Below are positions 10,598 through 22,048 of a stretch of DNA of 64,000 nucleotides, piece after piece. The notes under the pieces are model-generated. The model was given only the letters and a program-made list of their open reading frames with translations, did no database searches and was not told the DNA's origin. The stretch comes from Strongylocentrotus purpuratus (Eukaryota > Echinodermata > Echinoidea > Camarodonta > Strongylocentrotidae), in assembly GCF_000002235.5 (NCBI RefSeq), contig NW_022145604.1, forward strand, positions 32,440,908-32,504,907, written 5' to 3'. Numbering within the stretch: position 1 is the stretch's first letter; every line of letters starts with the position of its first letter. Position numbers and translations under genes: made by a program.

Positions 10598-11090
10598 CAA
10601 GATTCAAGATTCAAGATTTTATTGTCCATATAAAATACAGAAATTTGTTTTCCATTGGTGTAACATGTAATATGTAACACATAAGACAACAATATTGGGT
10701 CGTGTGCTGAAAGCCAGAAAGGCGTCAAGACTCTATAAAGAAAAAGTCTATGAGCAGGTACGGTCCTCCGGCTTTCAGCACAAAACATAATAAGACAGTT
10801 ACAATGTATATGACTTTTACATAGCAAGAATTTTAAATACAATTCTGAATCACATCATGAAGGAATTCAGGTATGAATATAAATGAGAATATGAAAGTAG
10901 AATAGGAGCAGCATCACAATCGAAATACGAGCAGAAAGAGAAAGAAAAAGAGAGCTCAAGCTCGAAGGACTGATAAAAGAGAGAAATATAGGGAGAGTTG
11001 GTAAGGGTCCATAGGGAATAGAGAAGGAGAGATGGCATAATTTCCAATGAGATTATAATGCATGACAGAAAATACATGGCCACTGTTCAC
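10598..11090 (-). mobile_element. Retroposon 3' region with (CTTGAAT)n tail
   Basis: On the minus strand the sequence ends in AAAATCTTGAATCTTG-type heptamer reiterations (10601-10622), a known style of LINE/SINE tail. Upstream of it, two inverted blocks GTGCTGAAAGCC and GGCTTTCAGCAC (about 10708-10719 and 10771-10782) can form a stem. The purine-rich stretch 10925-11040 could be its 3' UTR. No coding part remains, so the family is not identifiable from this window. Confidence 0.5.
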
Positions 11091-11213
11091 TGTACTCTGT
11101 TCAGTCCTTCAATAACACGATCGCACCTACTTTGTTTCGTAAAATCAACCGGAGGCAATTCACACAAACTTTATGCGTCACCTATTGAAATGTGCGAACG
11201 CGACAATGATGTA

Positions 11214-11400
11214 CAGTAAAATCTATCTATTAGGTGGAACCTAATACCAAGGGGAAACAGAAAAACTCGCCGCTGTAGACAGGTAAGCCTTACTAGACAG
11301 GTTCTACAACACATATTTTCTCCTGGAGGGAAGCAATATATGTGACCACTATAAACAGGTGGCCCATATAGAGAGGTGACCGCTGAGACGGATTTTACTG
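11214..11400. mobile_element. 187-bp MITE with TA target duplication
   Basis: The ends CAGTAAAATC and GATTTTACTG are perfect 10-bp inverted repeats, each flanked by TA (11212-11213 and 11401-11402). The interior carries repeated ACAGGT and GGTGACC/GGTCACC-like stretches. A TA duplication and this size fit a Tc1/mariner or pogo-type non-autonomous element. No transposase frame is present. Confidence 0.8.
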
Positions 11401-11402
11401 TA

Positions 11403-12765
11403 TTTGGTCGCCATCTGAACATGATTTATTTGAAATTGCCCTTGAGTTGATTTTTCGAAATATAGTTTCGATCGTCTTCAATTTACTTTCCATTGCCAAA
11501 TAGGATGATAATCTTCGGAGCCCATACAATAAACCAGCATTACGTAATACCACCTGAACAAGGCAAGTCACTACAGTTATTATAGTAGTTGCAATTTATA
11601 AAACGCCTTTCCACTGGATAAAAAGCGCTTTGAGATGCCATCTACGAGTCAGACAATGTTAGCATTTAATAAAATAATATACCAATATACCATAAATTAC
11701 TAAGCAGTGACGGTATGAGTTCAATGAATGCAAATGGTTTCAAAATACATGATATGTCTTCAAACTGTGTTTGAATTGTTCTCATGTTGAAGATGATTTA
11801 AAACAAGGAGGGATTGAGCCTGTTTCGGAGTTAGGAAGCAGTTAGCGCCTCCTTTCCATGTTCCATTTCCCCATTCGTTTCCCCTCTCTTTTTTGTTTGT
11901 TGGGGGGGGGGGGGTGCCGTTCTTCTTACACAAGATCGAGTTCAGAGGCTCTGACACTGCTGCGGATTGGAAATTGAAATGACGTCCGCCCGAAACCCCA
12001 CTTCAACTCAAAACTTATCTCAATCTTTGCGCCAGTGAAACCGTTTTATGAGGAAACAGTTCTATTCATCTACAGTTCCTTGGGGATAAATTTAGCTGAC
12101 AGGGAGATTATTATCAGTTTGGTGTTGCCCTATCTTGTGGTTTTACACGGGAAAAGTGATCATTGCGTAGTCGTTTTTTTCTTTGGAATAGTCGCAGGAG
12201 ACGAATGCTGATTGACCTTGTGAATGAATGAATGAAAAATAATTTTAAAATGCTGAATATAATTATAATAACACTAAGAATAATAATGATGATAATAATA
12301 TTTTTAACCCCTCTCTGTCGCTACCTTCCTTTGCTGAGGGTTAGGGACATGATAGATCAGCCCCTTGATGGCAACGCTGTTGCCCCCCCCCCCTAACCCG
12401 TAAAACACACACAGGCTACGCAATCTATGAACTACTCGAACGAGAATTGTCGGTAATAATTATGTACTTGTAACAAGGGAACACTGCGGGGAGGGTGGAC
12501 CGAATGGCGCAGCGTGGTTGAGCGGATGGGGGGGGGGGGGGGTATAGGGTTAAGGCCCGGGATGATTGGCCATGTATATTATTGGGGCACGCCTTTAATC
12601 TTTATATGTTCAGAAATGTATGTTTTCAATAAATGCTTTCTACAAATATTTGGGGCCATGTGGCACCCCCACCCCCGCCTACGCCACAGCCATGGAGTGT
12701 CCCCTATCCATCATTTCGCTTTCTTATCATCGTTTTGTTTATTGCTTATTTCATTTCCTTTTTTT
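11403..12765. other. No gene recognised; poly-G/poly-C tracts
   Basis: Contains homopolymer G or C tracts at about 11900-11913, 12384-12393 and 12529-12542, and a TGAATGAATGAATG run near 12222. A short tRNA-A-box-like string (TGGCGCAGCGTGGTT, near 12505) lacks a partner B box. No gene is supported. Confidence 0.45.
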
Positions 12766-12767
12766 TA

Positions 12768-13190
12768 TGAATAGCGACCCTCATCCCGTATTATGTATAG
12801 CGACCCTCATTTCGTATTAGGAATAACGACCCTCTTCTTCGATTATGAATAATGACGTTATGAATAATTACCCTCATGAATAGCGACCCTATAGTCGTAT
12901 TATAAATAGCGGCCCTCTAGTCGTATCATGAATAGCGATCCTTTTCTAGTATTATGAATAGGGACCCTTACGAATAACGAGCCCGATTTTGTATTATGAA
13001 TAGCGACCCTCTTCTTATATTCTGAATTGCCCCGACCCTCCTCTTTGATTATGAATAGCGGTCCTTATGAATAATGACCCTCACGAATAATGACTTTTTA
13101 ATAAAATTATCAATAGCGGTCCTGATGAATAGTGGTCCTTATGAATATCGGTCCTTATGAATATCGGTCTTTATTAATAGCGACATTTTT
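12768..13190. repeat. Degenerate tandem repeat, GAATAGCGACCCTC type
   Basis: More than a dozen imperfect units built on TTATGAATAGCGACCCTC followed by a short variable piece often ending TCGTA. Spacing varies from about 16 to 34 bp; variants include AGCGGTCCT and AATGACCCT. No unit is exactly repeated, which differs from a recent satellite. The stretch runs directly into another degenerate-motif block at 13195. Confidence 0.8.
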
Positions 13191-13194
13191 TTAA

Positions 13195-13475
13195 CATAGT
13201 ACGAAACCCTCTCTTCGTAAGGCGGCCGTACGAACGCCGTAATTATATCGTACGAACCACGCAAGATCTTCGTACATTTCGTAGGGTCGAGGGACAATTC
13301 TAGAAGCTTCAAATTATTACGATGACAGTAAGAACGCCTCGCGTTGTTCATAGAGGGCTCTTACAGCGTTCGTAAGAACGCCTTACGAGCGTAGATTCTC
13401 ATGGCCTTCGTACGAACGACTCCTGGCGTTCGTAAGGTGCTCGTAAGGTGTACGTACACAATTTATGCAAATTTC
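13195..13475. repeat. Degenerate repeat, TTCGTACGAACGCC type
   Basis: Dense variants of TTCGTAAGG, CGTACGAACG and CGTTCGTAAG on both strands. The motif contains the palindrome CGTACG, so the region can fold extensively. The first half (13200-13300) and second half (13355-13460) carry the motif in largely opposite orientation, consistent with a foldback element. Exact ends and target duplication are not clear. Confidence 0.65.
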
Positions 13476-13533
13476 GAGTTTTAGCGGTTATAAAGTCAAG
13501 CGAGTGAAGTTCAAATCCTCACTTTGTTCATAG

Positions 13534-14553
13534 TCATAGGCGCCCCCCCCCCGCCCAACCAAAAAAGTGGTGGTGGGGGGGGGACAAAACGCATTTTTGC
13601 CCCCCCCCCCCAAAAAAAAAAAAAAAAAAAAAAGCAGTAAAGGAATATAGATGGTTTGTAATTTTAACTCAAAAGAACATGACAATAATAAAAACCTGAA
13701 TTAAATCACATATAAAATTCCATTCAAAGAAAAGGAAAGTTAACAGGAATAACAATTTCTTAAACATTCCACATGCCACCTTTATTTATCAATGGAGGTT
13801 TTTATAATAGCGATACGGGCTTATCGTCGAAATATTGTGAGAGGATAGGAAAGCATTTGTGTTTTTTGTTATAGGGGTAAGAAGACATGAGCCACTGAAC
13901 GCTGGCGTACTGATAGGGGGGGGGGGTGTTATTTCCTTTTCGATACCAGTGATTTACAAATGTTACTGAAAAGACATGATTTCTGGTATTTTTTTCTCAA
14001 CTTTGTGTAAGTCATACCTTTTTATGCGTTTGTTGGAAAACTAGAAATTCCCAAATTTACAGTCGGGCGAAAAATATGCTTGTTTAAAGCCTTCATGTCA
14101 GGGCCTGCAGAACAGCTGGGCTCGGGGGCTCGAGCCCCCCCCCCCCCCCTCACTTTTTGGAAAAAGTATGTTACAGAGAAAAATAAGTGACCTGCCAATG
14201 TCGCAAATGAGGTATCAAAGTATGCTGATCTGACCGTAATTAAATGCCTACTTAAAACCCCAGAGCTTACAGGGGCTCCGCCCTAGGACCCCACTAAGGG
14301 CCCTAAGTTGGTCCCTTGATTTTTATCTGGGGGGCTCAGCCCCTTGACCCCTTGCCGGGGCTCAGGCCCTGGACCCCACGCTAATTGACGTGTAAGAGTG
14401 GTGGTGATGCAGATTTGTCTTCTGCCCCCGCCCCTTCCAAACGTTTTTGCTCATTACGCCATTGCCCCTGGAGGTGAGCCCCCGGGAATGTTTGCCCCCC
14501 CCCCCCCCCCCCCCACCCCCAATCCCAAACTGCTACCGGTGCGCCTGTTCATA
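13534..14553. mobile_element. Poly-C-rich interspersed element, copy 1
   Basis: It matches 45590-46620 over most of its length: AAAAACCTGAATT, CATTCAAAGAAAAGGAAAGTTA, GAACGCTGGCGTACTGAT, ACAGTCGGGCGAA, CTGACCGTAATTAAATGCC. The left end ATAGGCGCC and the right end GGTGCGCCTGTTCATAG look like imperfect inverted termini. It carries several C and G homopolymers of 9-20 bp. There is no open frame of note, so it appears non-autonomous. Confidence 0.65.
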
Positions 14554-14588
14554 GTATTCGTCGAGGGTGCATCTCCTGTTTAACAAAT

Positions 14589-15905
14589 ATGGGACCAAAG
14601 GGGAAATCTGTTAGAGGGAAGAGAGGGAAGGGAAACAAACGTAACGAAATAGATGGGGAGGAAGGAGGAAGAGGAGGAGAGCAGCAACAACAATATCAAG
14701 AAATGATGGCCATCGGAAGCGACCGGGAAGAGGCGATGGAAGATGACGACGATGACGAGGAGGAGGGAGAACCATCAAGACGGCAGTTTGATAGCGATGA
14801 AGATGAGGTAACGGGGAAACTAAGGAGAAGTATGACTTTGATGCCACCACAGAGCAAAAACTTGTTGACTTCTTCGGTGAACATGACTGCTTTTATAATA
14901 AAGGAAGTAACAGATATGCTGACAGTAAACAGTTATTTTCGGGAACTGGCAGGTAAAACAAAGAACCTTTTTTGAAAAGAAATGTTCATGGCTTATAGTA
15001 CGCTCTTGTCCATGCATTATGATAACATTTCTTGCCAACCCTTATGGAATAGCTCAATATATAATAAAAAATTGTGTCAAAAGGGAGTTCGTTTTGTCAA
15101 TGATATTTTAGAGACAAATCGTGATTTTTTTTTCTCTCTGGAACATTTCCAAGAAAAGTATAATATTCAAAAATAAATTTTCTTTTTTATCGTGGATTAT
15201 GCGATGCAATTAGACAAGGGTTTAACAATTGTACTATTTTTTAACAAGGTGCCACAACCTCTTTTCCTAGATACAGTGGCATTTGTTATGAAATGAATTA
15301 AAGGATGTTCACATATTTGTGTAATTTTATTAAAGAGAAGAAAAAGGACTATGTAAAAGTTTTCTTAAATGGAAATACATTTTCGACCTCAATGATAAGA
15401 GTTGGAAAACATATTGTTCTATTGGATTTAATTGTACCATTGATGTGGGCTTACGATGGTTTCAGTTTGAAGTTTTGCAACGCATATTATATACGAACGA
15501 TCTACTGTTTAAAATGAATGTAGTCTTAAGAAAAGAATGTACATTTTGTAGTGAACAGATTGAAACAGTTATACATCTTTTGTGTGTTTGTACGCATGTT
15601 AAACATATTTGGGATAGGTTAGAGCACTGGATTTATACTGGAACCGGATATAAATTAACATTTTCATTACAAGATGAAATATATTTGGTTTAAGAGGTTC
15701 AAATAATTATGCATTGAATTGTATACTGATCGTGTTGCGACAGATTGTGTATACTTGCAAAATAAAGAAACAATTGCCCGACTTTTATAATATTAGAGTT
15801 TCGATTATAAATTACTTCAAAAACGAAAAGTATATTGCAAATTCGAATTGTAGAAATAACAAATTCACAAGAAAATGGTTCCAATTCAGGAATTTGTTTA
15901 CATAA
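14589..15905 (+). pseudogene. L1/Tx1-type LINE deletion derivative (ORF1-like start joined to RT C-terminal remains)
   Basis: An intact 128-codon frame (14589-14975) starts MGPKGKSVRGKRG and is highly charged, with a run of acidic residues near 51-60; such N termini occur in LINE ORF1 proteins, but I cannot assign it firmly. Directly after it, in broken frames, comes the C-terminal part of an L1/Tx1-type RT protein: QKGVRFVNDIL and FQEKYNIQ (15090-15175), LYTNDLLFKMNVV (15485-15520), then a zinc-knuckle-like C-x2-C-x9-H-x4-C (15540-15600) and a final RKWFQFRNLF (15870-15900). The endonuclease and RT core are missing, so this looks like an internal deletion followed by decay. Confidence 0.65.
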
Positions 15906-16097
15906 AATGATATTTTTTCTGTATATCTTTTTTCTTTCAATGAAAATCAGAAATGAATTATTGATTTGTTAGTTTTCTGTTAACTCAACAAAACTTGTAT
16001 CTTGAGAGGCCAATTTTATTAATGTTATAATTGTAAATTACCTGGAATATATATTTGTTAATTTGTTGGTCTCGTAACTTCAAAATTTGACATTTTG

Positions 16098-16218
16098 CTC
16101 CGTTGGGGGGGGGGGGGGGGTAAGGTCACCTTTTTTAGGTCAGCCATTGGCAAAGGGGGGGGGGTTGCTCCAAAATACACACATAAAAAATGAAGGGGGG
16201 TAACCCCCCCCCCCCCCT
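16098..16218. repeat. Cluster of G and C homopolymers
   Basis: G-runs near 16105-16121 and 16157-16166, and a C-run near 16205-16217, in a stretch reading GCTCC...GGGG...TACGCGCC. Runs of this size are G-quadruplex candidates. Confidence 0.6.
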
Positions 16219-16284
16219 GCGTACGCGCCTATGTTGGAATATCGTAAAAATTGTGTCACCATGAGTCACCGATTTGATACCTAG

Positions 16285-16815
16285 CTTGAACCTAACTGGC
16301 TTCCTGTCATTGTTTCATTCCTATGTAGGTTTGGCTTTACTCAAACCAGGAACTAACTTGTTCGTTATCTCACACTGAGACTTCTATCAACAGCGACACG
16401 ATGTGTTTCTTTAGCTTCTTATAAATCGATGTCTTCAGCTTCGTCGAACCCTTTAGGGATGATACTTGGCTTCAATTAGTAGGATTTCAAAGAGGTTTGG
16501 TAAGATTGTCTTTCAAAGTTATCATAGCCCATGAATATGTTGCCAACTGATCGACATTTTATTAAATTGACAAACTTCTAGTGTTATAATTTTGAAGGAA
16601 CGTCTACTCTGTTATTATGACTATAGTGGAGTCTGAGTTATACTATTCTAAAGGAAATCCTGCCGTGTTATCATGAATATAGATTGGTCTCAATTATACT
16701 AACATGTCTCCCTTTTATTCCAGATCCGAAATATTAACAGCAAAGAGGAATCTTCTAGGTGGACAACATGCATTGGAGTCCAACGAAAGATTATACGTGG
16801 TCTATGTAAGTTACT
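16285..16815 (+). repeat. Low-copy duplicated segment, copy 1 (pair with 39765-40460)
   Basis: Collinear similarity to 39765-40460 through CAAACCAGGAACTAA, ACTTCTATCAACA, GTCTTTCAAAGTTATCATAGC, TTATTATGACTATAG and an exon-like block at the end. The second copy has about 190 extra bases (39991-40181). Similarity covers intron-like as well as exon-like sequence, so it is a genomic duplication, not a processed copy. Confidence 0.75.
16724..16805 (+). other. Exon-like block, copy 1
   Basis: 82 bp bounded by a pyrimidine-rich acceptor (CCCTTTTATTCCAG) and a donor (GTAAGT). One frame is open throughout (starting SEILTAKRNLL, ending RLYVVY), and another frame is also open. The duplicate at 40379-40455 retains both splice signals but lost 5 bp, breaking the frame. 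It may be an exon of an unrecognised gene, or a 5' UTR exon. No protein family is recognised. Confidence 0.35.
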
Positions 16816-17755
16816 ATCAGATTATGGTGTTCGATATACACAGTCATGATAACGGTGTATAAATCTTTAAATCAACCATCAACTGATTATCACATTAAAC
16901 AAAAGTATTGCATGATTGTTCTATGACTATAGCAGCTAATTGTACTTGAATAAATTTATTAAGAGGATGCTTGGCACATTACATAAACATGACATGAAAA
17001 ACGAAGAGAGGGACTTCCTCTTTGGCATCATATAGTCAGTTGTCAATTTGCCTAAAAGGCTGATTGGAAATTTTGTGAGGACGTATTCGGAAAGAGGATG
17101 TCTCTACTTTAATAGACTATGAACTTTGTTTCCAAATTTGAAAATGGGTTTAGCTACTTTAGCTACTTGGCATTTTATGGTGATTTCGGTCTGCTGATGA
17201 TGATTTTAAGAACAGTCTTTTTGCAAATATTTAAAACTGCACATTTAGAAATTATATTAGGGATTATTGCAAAAAAAAAATCATGTTTATAGCTATTGTG
17301 GGCCTTGAAACATATTTTATTTTAAACGCTCTCTAAGGTGAAAATGTGAAATTGGTATCTGTTTTAATGAAAGTTTGGATAGTTTTCGACCTTGATCGAC
17401 ATGTTTATTAGTGGCAAAATGTTAATATCAATCGCAAAGTTTATTGTATACTTTATTTAGTAAATGTATCAATGAACAGAGTGGTATGATAAGAATCATC
17501 ACGAATATGTTAAAATATATAGAGAAGGGAAATGAAACTATATCAACACAAGGCCATCTGTCAGTTCTGTGTGTTTTGTTTTATGTTTTCAAAATAGTAC
17601 ATAAACATATACATAAATTAACAATTATTTCTTCATTATACGTAATTATAAAGTATTCGGTACATTAAATATGATGCATACAAACACAAATATTTTTAAA
17701 TGAAAAAAGATAAATTACAAAAAACGCAGGAGACCGCCATCATGAGCGGTGAACT
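16816..17755. other. No gene recognised
   Basis: AT-rich sequence without recognisable domains. A 74-codon plus-strand frame at 17444-17668 has no family-like features. Confidence 0.45.
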
Positions 17756-17805
17756 CCTCTCTCTCTCTCTCTCTCTCTCTGTCTGTCTCTCTCTCTCTCT
17801 CTCTG
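17756..17805. repeat. (CT)n microsatellite
   Basis: CT repeat interrupted by GTCTGT, followed by a C homopolymer at about 17817-17829. Confidence 0.95.
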
Positions 17806-17939
17806 GTTCATTGCACCCCCCCCCCCCCCTCCTCGTAGCCCGTACTTAGTCATTCCTTTTCTTTCTCGCTCTCCATGGTGACGCCAAATGCTGTATGATT
17901 ATAATCATATATATATAAATTGTTTTTCACTATCATAAT

Positions 17940-18190
17940 AGACTCGACTGGTCATACTTTGGAGGTGTCGTGTAATAGTGGTTCATTAATTCACTCCACT
18001 CTTATACGATTACTGGTTCGATTGCCAGCCATTGACGTGTTTTGGTAAGACAACGATCCATATTAACAACCCTCTACCCAAGTGTAAATTGGAAATTGGT
18101 AGGGCAATAGTAACCGGGGGCCCGCATGAAGAGCAGTATTAACCCTGATGTGCTACCCTTGGTTTATCTATTGAGGTTATCCCATGGATA
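17940..18190 (+). mobile_element. tRNA-derived SINE-like element
   Basis: An A-box-like TGTAATAGTGGTT (17971-17983) is followed 32 bp later by a B-box-like GGTTCGATT (18015-18023), the spacing of a tRNA-type Pol III promoter. A non-tRNA body follows. The acceptor stem does not fold as a real tRNA, so I do not call a tRNA gene. The 3' end is not defined. Confidence 0.45.
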
Positions 18191-18639
18191 ATATTATTTT
18201 ACGTACAAAGAATGAGGAAGCTCCACAATTTTTTGTTTTTCTTTTTACCAGAACTCAGTTTCACTTTGACATTCTTTTTTGGGCAATGTATTTTTTTCGT
18301 AATATGAAAAAAACAGAAAAAGGAATGTATATTCAAATGTATAGACAAATTTAATACAACTATAACCTAACATGTTCTGTATGTGTATGAGCAATTGAAC
18401 GTTATCTGGACAGATTTATCGGTGATTATCTTGGAAAATTGCGAGCTAACCCATTACATTACGTTTCGTATACGATTGATATGTTTAAGAGGGTATCATA
18501 AAACATGGCAAGATAAAATCTTTTTTTTTGTTAATGTGTGTTTGTGTTAGTCTATATTTTGAGGGAAAGAATAAAATGTATTATTTAAACAGTGTTGAAT
18601 TCAAAGCACGAATGTTGTTACTCTTAATGTAAACCAATT

Positions 18640-18745
18640 ACAAATATATTGTTAAGTTTCATTGTTTTACTATGTTCAATGCAATCCCATGTACTTTATT
18701 TATTTTGTTGGAAATGTAAATAAACGAAATGAAATAAAATGAAAT
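18640..18745 (+). mobile_element. Retroposon 3' tail (AATAAA plus GAAAT reiterations)
   Basis: GGAAATGTAAATAAACG followed by GAAATGAAATAAAATG-type reiterations is the 3' end pattern of a LINE or its derivative. No coding part remains. Confidence 0.45.
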
Positions 18746-18864
18746 GTAAGGATATGGATATATCATCAAGGTACTGCTAAGAATGATGATGACTTTAAAG
18801 AAATATATATAATAATGACGTAGATGATGATATTGGGGATAAAATAGATGATGGTAATGAACAC

Positions 18865-18993
18865 ATGAACGATGGGCATGATGATGATGATGATGATGAT
18901 GATAATGATGATGACAGTGATGGCATTGACAATGGACATGATGATGATGATGATGATGATAATGATGATGCATTGATGGTGATAATGATGGAC

Positions 18994-19028
<35 letters not shown>

Positions 19029-19197
19029 AATGATGACAGTGATGGCATTGACGATGGGCATGATGATGATGATGACAGTGATGGCATTGACAATGGACAT
19101 GATGATGATGATAATGATGATGACAGTGATGGCATTGACGATGGGCATGATGATGATGATGATAATGATGATGACAGTGATGGCATTGACAATGTAC

Positions 19198-19238
<41 letters not shown>

Positions 19239-19345
19239 AATGATGACAGTGATGGCATTGACAATGGACATGATGATGATGATAATAATGATGATGACAG
19301 TGATGGCATTGACGATGAACATGATGATGATGATGATAACGTTGC
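18865..19345. repeat. (GAT)n-rich minisatellite with a GACAGTGATGGCATTGAC core
   Basis: Seven occurrences of GACAGTGATGGCATTGAC alternate with ACAATGGACAT or ACGATGGGCAT and variable lengths of GAT. Long frames of poly-Asp, poly-Met, poly-Ser or poly-Ile arise on both strands but are a by-product of the trinucleotide repeat. Confidence 0.92.
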
Positions 19346-20699
19346 TGCTGCTGCTGATGATGATAACATGTCGTAAATAATCATTCAATTTATGAATATT
19401 ATGATTATCATCGTCATCATCACCACCACCAACAATATCATCATTATTATTACCACCATCAACATCAATTTAACAGCATCATCAGTGCCACGATTTGAGA
19501 TGTTATATCGCAGACCATCTCAGACTTACTTAGAAGTTATGTCGACAATTTTTTTTAGATGGCGCTCTTCAAAGTTGTACGGTACGCTATAAAGATCTAT
19601 GTTAGCAGTCCTAGGTATAATTTTGTCCCGTACGTAACCCACCAAATCTATCGAGCCAATTACTCTTCTTTAGCTTAAATTACACCAAATATCAACTTAA
19701 TTGACACTTCTATTAATTTCGATTCATGTTCCTGTTTATGATTTCATTGTTACATAATCTTGAACATCTCTCTGGTACGAGACATCCTTTTGGACTTGCC
19801 ATACATAATAATTATTTGACCTACTAGACATGCTAGACGAAGGATTCACCATGTGTGGCTCAGGAAATGTAGGACGGGGGGGGGGGGGGCTGCAATGATG
19901 GAACAAATCTATACTGTTATAAAGACATCGTTTAACAATGTTAAATCTTTTGATCCACGGCTCTACGTGTTATCAGTGTCTGTAATGTGGTTTAATATTC
20001 AAGCCCTAAAAAATTATGAACATTTACCATGTTTATGATATGCCATCAATATTATTGACACTAAAGTGTCAAAATAAACTTCAATTGATCATTATTATAC
20101 CATCATCATCGTTATCATCAACATCATCACCACTATCATTATCACCATCATCACCATTACAATTATCATCAGCATCATTTACACATGTTACATCTTCATC
20201 AATGTCACAGTTTAATAGGTTACACGGCAGAAAATCTCAGACTTACTTACAAGTTATGTCGACGTTTTGTTTCAGATGGCGCTCGTCAAAAAGCTGTACA
20301 GTGCGATACGGTGTTTTTCAACCGGGGTGCCGCGAGAGAAATTTAGCTATAATATACAAATATTCAACAAATACTTTGGAATAAAGTCTTTTTCGAGAAG
20401 AAAACCCCTAGACTATGTCATTTAATGTAGCATGTTTAATATAATAAAGTGTTTTTCTTCCTCCCTGGCTTGGCTTCGCTTGATGCAAGATGAATCTTCT
20501 GTGATAAATTTGAGATTGAGATAAGGCGAGTTTTGTCACACTTAAAATGGGTGCCATGACTAAAAAACAGAATTTGGCCAAATTGGTTACACTTGGTCAC
20601 AGCATGATGTATATTCTTTCGCTTTGTGCTTGCCCAACAAAGCAGCATTCGCCATATTATACCCTTATCGAACCGGGTCGGTCAAAAAAATGCTAATTT

Positions 20700-20872
20700 G
20701 ATAATGATGCAATGTATATGTTCACTAAAAAAGTTTGTACATCATTTAATAATTGCAACATTATTATTGTACCGATGTTTGTAATGCACTGCTTTGTTTT
20801 GTTTATGTTTTATTACTTCTGTAATATGAGAAAGCGGAAATAAATTGTAACTTAAACTTGAACTGGGAATCA
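20700..20872 (+). mobile_element. Retroposon 3' tail nested in composite copy 2
   Basis: GGAAATAAATTGTAAC followed by TTAAACTTGAACT resembles the AATAAAnTCAAACTCAAAC tail of the LINE at 46856-51252. It interrupts the block that is continuous in copies 1 and 3. Confidence 0.45.
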
Positions 20873-20930
20873 ATGGCTTGGACAGGCCTAATTGTAGGAC
20901 GCCCTCTCTTCCTGACCATCTCGGTGAAGA

Positions 20931-21377
20931 AAATAATATTTTTTTCCTTCTAAATCCGCGAACACTCCATAAAATTGCTGCCTTTTCGTCAGTTTTCTCA
21001 CTCTTTAAAACAAATTGTTCCCCCTTTTTACAGTCCGCGAACTCCACTTGAATGTACTCTATCCTTGTCTGAACCAATACAGACGATTTTAATTCAAATC
21101 ACAGTGAATAATAGTTATTTATGAAAGAGAATTCGAATTGTATCGTGCCCTTAACGAACATGAATATAAAATAAGAAATATGTTATTTACATCATGATAA
21201 TATTCACATTTAACCTAGGGCCACGCACAGTACATTTGATATATCCCTTGAATGTTTGATGTGGCAGACGTGACGATATCTTTAAATTCAATTTGTTGAT
21301 CGAAGTACACTGGCTATAAAATTTAATTATATTATTTGTTAACGTAGCAATCATGCACGAACTTTGCGACTTAAATA
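20931..21377. other. No gene recognised
   Basis: No family-like frame on either strand. Confidence 0.45.
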
Positions 21378-21390
21378 TTCTCATAAATAT

Positions 21391-22048
21391 TGCCTAGGTC
21401 ACATTTGCCGCGATGGCCGTGTGGTCTAAAATATCTAGTCTACGGCCACCAGCAATTAAAGGGCCGCCGCAGCATTCCCACGGTCACATACGGCAGCGGT
21501 CACATAATTATGTTGGTAACTGCACAGTGTATTTTGAATTTGTGGAGAGAAAACGCCTGCGGCTGCCGTATGGCCTTTGAAGTGATGACGCAGGGCCGCC
21601 TTAGGGCGTCCCTGCGGCGGGTGTAGGTTTTTGAAAAATACTAAGGCGCCCGCAAGGCCACCGTACGGGCGCCGTAGGGCCACATTAAGGCTGACCTATA
21701 GGGCGCCCGTGTAATTCCTGCGGCCACCGCAATTTGTTTGTTTGTTTCGCAAAAGTCAATTATGATTCATAAGACCCTAGAGCAGCCGCACGGCCAACGC
21801 AAGACCACACGGTACGCCCGACGTATGGTCGCCGTGGAACCGCTCTACAACATGGCTACGGCGTGTCTAACCGCTACGGCGAACCTAGAAATGAAAACAA
21901 GTATACCTCCGTGTTCTGTATAGATAGGGGTACGTCCTAGGGTGACCCTGAGGCCACAGCAGATTTTCTGTGGCCACCGCAAGTGTCTCTCGATTTTGGG
22001 GGCGTACGGCCGCCGTATCCTAGCCGTAGAGCAAATGTGACCTAGTCA
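21391..22048. mobile_element. GC-rich foldback element of the CCTAGGTCACATTTGC family
   Basis: The termini TGCCTAGGTCACATTTGC (21391-21408) and GCAAATGTGACCTAGTCA (22031-22048) are inverted repeats. The left part matches the foldback at 4144-4489 (GCCGCCGCAGCATTCCCACGG and GTCACATACGGCAG, plus the interior TATTTTGAATTTGTGGAG). The body is dominated by variants of CGGCCGCCGTA, GGGCGCC and CCACCGCAA, much richer in CpG than the flanks. There is no transposase. Confidence 0.75.

Larger units (their letters stand above)
18200..20930 (+). repeat. Composite GAT/ATC interspersed repeat, copy 2
   Basis: It opens with ACAAAGAATGAGGAAG, as does copy 3 at 34198. The first block (18205-18625) aligns with 34198-34690, including TCTATATTTTGAGG. 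The GAT tract (18790-19345) then switches to ATC (19400-19485). The TTTTAGATGGCGCT block is present twice (19485-19620 and 20205-20310), the second preceded by its own ATC tract. The terminal block GAATTTGGCCAAATTGG / GGACGCCCTCTC is at 20570-20930 and is split by a retroposon tail near 20710-20870. Confidence 0.75.

Noticed and set aside
12495..12530. tRNA-like A box (TGGCGCAGCGTGGTT)
   Set aside because: No B box at the right distance; poly-G follows.
18659..19388. Long Ser-, His-, Ile-, Met- and Asp-rich frames on both strands
   Set aside because: They are translations of the GAT/ATC trinucleotide repeat in every register; no unique sequence or start context supports a gene.
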